Source: Hydrogenophaga sp.
Lineage (GTDB): Bacteria; Pseudomonadota; Gammaproteobacteria; Burkholderiales; Burkholderiaceae
Assembly: GCA_025458545.1 (NCBI GenBank)
Contig: JALOSH010000043.1
Coordinates: forward strand, 1-10,309
Length of the DNA stretch: 10,309 bases
Reading direction: 5' to 3'
Part shown: piece after piece, positions 6,950-10,309 of the stretch
Layout: each line of letters starts with the position of its first letter
How positions within the stretch are numbered: position 1 is the first letter of the stretch
Notes under the pieces: generated by a model
What the model was told of the DNA's origin: nothing
What the model saw: only the letters and a program-made list of their open reading frames with translations
Database searches by the model: none
Program-made: the position numbers and the translations under genes

Positions 6950-7669
6950 ATGGACGCTCAAAGCATCAAAGTCGCCTGTTCCAGCTGCAACCTGAGGGAA
7001 CTGTGCCTCCCGATGGGCCTGAATCCGGACGAACTGGACAAGCTGGACCACGTCATATCGGCGCGCCGCCGTGTCAAGCGCGGCTCGGCGTTGTTCAACA
7101 CGGGGGACAAATTCACCTCGTTGTACGCCGTGAGATCGGGATTCTTCAAAACTTGCGTGACCACCGCCGATGGCCGGGATCAGGTGACCGGTTTCCAGAT
7201 GACGGGCGAGATCATCGGGCTGGACGGCATCGTGAGCGACCGCCACTCGTGCGATGCCATCGCCCTGGAAGACGCCGAAGTCTGCGTGATGCCTTTTGAT
7301 CAGGTGGAGGAGCTGTCGCGGGAATTCACCACCTTGCAGCACCACGTGCACAAGATCATGAGCCGAGAGATCGTGCGCGACCACGGCGTGATGCTGCTGC
7401 TGGGCAGCATGCGGGCCGAAGAGCGTCTGGCCGCCTTTTTGCTGAACCTGGTGCAGCGACTCCACGCCCGCGGGTTCTCGCAGTCCGAGCTGGTTCTGCG
7501 CATGACGCGTGAAGAGATCGGCAGCTACCTGGGCATGAAGCTGGAGACGGTGAGCCGAACGTTCTCGAAATTTGTCGACGAAGGCATCATCGAGGTGAAG
7601 CAGCGGTACGTGCACATCAAGAGCACCGAAGGCCTCAAACAGATCGTGAACCCGCAGACCTGCCGCTGA
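6950..7669 (+). CDS. fnr: FNR-type oxygen-sensing transcription regulator (Fnr/Anr)
   Basis: A 239-residue CRP/FNR-family regulator that senses oxygen through a labile 4Fe-4S cluster and, in the cluster-loaded dimeric form, activates anaerobic and microaerobic genes. The four expected ligands are present: Cys10, Cys13 and Cys19 in ACSSCNLRELC, and Cys101 in DRHSCDA. They correspond to Cys20, Cys23, Cys29 and Cys122 of E. coli FNR. The cyclic-nucleotide-binding-type beta-roll fills the first half, followed by the dimerisation helix. The helix-turn-helix at about 188-208 contains ETVSR (Glu199, Ser202, Arg203), the triad that reads TTGAT half-sites. The ATG at 6950 gives a normal N-terminus; its Shine-Dalgarno (CTGGGAAAAAG) is modest. 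The gene is divergent from hemN across an FNR box and converges with the cbb3 gene cluster, its expected target. Confidence 0.97.
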   Translation: MDAQSIKVACSSCNLRELCLPMGLNPDELDKLDHVISARRRVKRGSALFNTGDKFTSLYAVRSGFFKTCVTTADGRDQVTGFQMTGEIIGLDGIVSDRHSCDAIALEDAEVCVMPFDQVEELSREFTTLQHHVHKIMSREIVRDHGVMLLLGSMRAEERLAAFLLNLVQRLHARGFSQSELVLRMTREEIGSYLGMKLETVSRTFSKFVDEGIIEVKQRYVHIKSTEGLKQIVNPQTCR

Positions 7670-7670
7670 A

Positions 7671-7708
7671 CCGCCTGGCGAGACCAGCGGTGCCTGGGCG
7701 CCAGGCGG
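7671..7708. terminator. Inverted repeat just after fnr, possible terminator without T-run
   Basis: CCGCCTGGCG (7671-7680) and CGCCAGGCGG (7699-7708) are perfect complements around an 18-nt loop. The repeat starts 1 bp after the fnr stop codon. A GC-rich stem here could end or protect the fnr transcript, but no T-run follows on either strand, so it is not a standard intrinsic terminator. The remaining bases to 7795 between the convergent genes hold nothing else I recognise. Confidence 0.45.
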
Positions 7709-7795
7709 ACCTGGCGCACATGACCGACCAACACCCCCTTTTGGCGCTTGTCCCTACTGGCGCTCGTCTTTGGCACGTGCCGCTGGCCGCTGCCG

Positions 7796-8044
7796 CTATG
7801 GTCTGCGGCGTCGATTGACCTCAAACGGCGACAGGGAGAGCAGGGTCGTCAACGCGCTGGAAGCCATGGCGGCACCCCAGAACAAGAAAAAAGCAAGGGT
7901 GTAGACGGCTTCGTTGGAATACCCGACCGGCGTACCAAACCAGGCCAGGTCACTCGGGTTGACGAAGGCGAACACCACCATCTCCAGAACCGCCGCCACC
8001 AGAAAAGCGGGCCAGGCTATCCACATCAAGCGTTGTGTCCACAT
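7796..8044 (-). CDS. Small two-helix membrane protein at the end of the cco cluster, unknown function
   Basis: An 82-residue protein that I do not recognise. Two hydrophobic segments (about 8-28 and 47-70) flank a short acidic, aromatic loop (NPSDLAWFG...SNEAVY), and the tail is strongly basic (EVNRRRRP), which by the positive-inside rule suggests a cytoplasmic C-terminus. It is very probably a real gene: GAGGAGG lies 7 nt before the ATG at 8044, and the orientation matches ccoP, ccoG and the CcoH-like gene. It begins 81 bp after the CcoH-like stop and converges with fnr. Context suggests a small accessory or assembly subunit of the cbb3 oxidase, but nothing in the sequence proves this. No cysteine and no obvious metal-binding motif is present. 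Confidence 0.75.
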   Translation of the reverse strand: MWTQRLMWIAWPAFLVAAVLEMVVFAFVNPSDLAWFGTPVGYSNEAVYTLAFFLFWGAAMASSALTTLLSLSPFEVNRRRRP

Positions 8045-8125
8045 GGGGGGGCCTCCTCGGTAGTTCTCAACTTCGATGCACGACGGGGCTCAACGCCACC
8101 CCAATCAGGCCGAGCCAGCGTGCCA

Positions 8126-8422
8126 CTATCTGTCGACCGGCACATCGGGAGTGGCGGCGTGGTTTCGACCCTGCTGCGCTGGCTGGACCGCCATCAAGGC
8201 TTCGGTTTTGGCCTGACCATGGAGCGCCTGAGCAGCCTTCAGCTCGCGCTCGTACACCGCTTTGTCGAGCACCGGGTCCTGATCCATGGAAGAGATGATG
8301 ACCATGGTGGTGGTGGCGATCACACCCACCAGCAGCAGGGCTGGAACGAACACCACCTGTGGAATTCGCCACCACGCCAGCTCAGGTTTGACCGACGTCG
8401 GGGCAAGAGGCATGTTGCTCAT
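8126..8422 (-). CDS. Short CcoH/FixH-like cbb3 oxidase assembly protein
   Basis: A 98-residue protein with one membrane helix (about 22-44) after a 21-residue polar N-terminus containing AWWRIPQ. After the helix comes SSMDQDPVLDKAVYERELKAAQ, resembling the start of the periplasmic part of FixH/CcoH, which helps assemble the cbb3 oxidase. Typical CcoH proteins are around 150-170 residues, so the second half of the periplasmic domain is absent; here a polar Gln/Ala/Pro tail follows. The start at 8422 has AAGGAG 6 nt upstream. An upstream extension of this frame overlaps ccoG and is not used. The gene lies 43 bp after ccoG, the usual place of ccoH. Assignment rests on position plus weak local similarity; a frameshifted remnant is less likely, since the other frames downstream show no FixH-like continuation. 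Confidence 0.65.
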   Translation of the reverse strand: MSNMPLAPTSVKPELAWWRIPQVVFVPALLLVGVIATTTMVIISSMDQDPVLDKAVYERELKAAQALHGQAKTEALMAVQPAQQGRNHAATPDVPVDR

Positions 8423-8465
8423 GGAATGCTCCTTCAAGCAGATGGGAATGGAAGTTGGATGGTCA

Positions 8466-9926
<1,461 letters not shown>

Positions 9927-9945
9927 AAGAATTCCGATCCTGAGA

Positions 9946-9993
9946 AGTGAACAAGGGTCGAGCGGTCAAAGCAACCGCGCGACCCTTCTCACT
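9946..9993 (-). other. Long intercistronic stem-loop between ccoP and ccoG
   Basis: Three stacked pairings form one hairpin: AGTGA (9946-9950) with TCACT (9989-9993), AAGGGTCG (9953-9960) with CGACCCTT (9980-9987), and GCGGT (9962-9966) with ACCGC (9974-9978), around a 7-nt loop. That is 18 paired bases with small internal mismatches. No T-run follows on the minus strand, so it is not an ordinary terminator. It ends about 20 nt before the ccoG start and leaves the ribosome-binding site free. It could stabilise the upstream oxidase-subunit mRNA or reduce read-through, lowering ccoG relative to ccoNOQP. Confidence 0.7.
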
Positions 9994-10006
9994 GCAAGGA
10001 GCACGA

Positions 10007-10309
10007 TCAATTGGCAGGTTTGGCGGAGAGGTTCAGAACGTAGGCAGCCAGCACATTGATCTGCGCATCGTTCAACAGGGCAGACTGTCCAGGCATGGGG
10101 TTGGTGAAGCCTTGGTTGATGGCGCGAACGACCGCCTCTTCACCCCATCCGTGCAACCAGATCCCATCGGTCAGGTTCGGAGCGCCCACCGCTTGCACGC
10201 CCTTGCCATCGGCCCCGTGGCAGGCGGCACAGGCGGCGTACTTGGCCTTGCCCTGGGAGGCGCGCACGGCATCGTGTGGCGTGCCCGACAAACTCAACAC
10301 ATAGTGGGC
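10007..10309 (-). CDS. ccoP: cbb3 oxidase di-haem cytochrome c subunit III (partial, C-terminal part)
   Basis: The last 100 residues of CcoP, the membrane-anchored di-haem cytochrome c that feeds electrons from cytochrome c to the CcoO/CcoN subunits of the cbb3 oxidase. The frame is open to the window edge (AHYVLSLSG...), so the N-terminal anchor and first haem domain lie outside. The second haem site is seen as CAACHG, with the axial methionine in NPMPGQ about 55 residues later. The ending INVLAAYVLNLS is the usual last helix of a class I cytochrome c. No start codon is assigned; the GTG at 10300 is internal. ccoN, ccoO and ccoQ are expected just beyond the right edge. Confidence 0.93.
   Translation of the reverse strand, partial: AHYVLSLSGTPHDAVRASQGKAKYAACAACHGADGKGVQAVGAPNLTDGIWLHGWGEEAVVRAINQGFTNPMPGQSALLNDAQINVLAAYVLNLSAKPAN

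Noticed and set aside
8067..8375. Minus-strand frame that could continue a frameshifted ccoH
   Set aside because: Its translation is rich in Gly, His, Ser and Arg with no FixH-like segment, so it does not supply the missing periplasmic half.

Overview
The window looks like chromosomal DNA of a betaproteobacterium, most likely of the family Comamonadaceae. It is GC-rich, and every recognised protein is of betaproteobacterial type: a 443-residue isocitrate lyase, an FNR-type oxygen sensor with four cysteines, and an anaerobic HemN beside a cbb3 oxidase (cco) cluster. No mobile element, CRISPR array, tRNA or rRNA gene was seen. Family and genus are inferred from overall resemblance, not from a search.

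Left part (1-3690). The threonyl-tRNA synthetase gene thrS runs leftwards off the window and lacks only about its last 30 codons. Its upstream region looks like a classical attenuator. It has a 13-codon leader peptide with three Thr codons, an 8-bp pairing that covers those codons, and an intrinsic terminator that ends 16 nt before the thrS start codon. Upstream of that, the isocitrate lyase gene aceA (glyoxylate shunt) is on the same strand and has its own strong terminator. The aceA promoter lies in a strikingly AT-rich, roughly 170-bp island. This holds two operator-like palindromes whose centres are exactly 30 bp apart.

Middle (3690-5340). An EamA/DMT-family permease gene on the + strand converges with a TauE/SafE-like (DsbD_2/UreH-type) membrane protein gene on the - strand, with only 12 bp between them.

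Right part (4664-10309). This is a microaerobic and anaerobic respiration block. The TauE/SafE-like gene follows hemN (oxygen-independent haem synthesis). hemN is divergent from fnr, and a perfect 14-bp FNR box lies between them. fnr converges with the tail of a cbb3 oxidase operon read leftwards: the end of ccoP (di-haem cytochrome c subunit), ccoG (polyferredoxin assembly factor), a short CcoH/FixH-like protein and an unassigned 82-residue two-helix membrane protein. The logic is coherent: FNR senses oxygen loss, HemN makes haem without oxygen, and CcoG/CcoH with possibly the TauE/SafE-like protein mature the high-affinity haem-copper oxidase.

The most interesting items are the thrS leader, the paired operators upstream of aceA, a long hairpin between ccoP and ccoG, and the two small membrane proteins at the end of the cco operon. 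No wholly new multi-gene system is evident.
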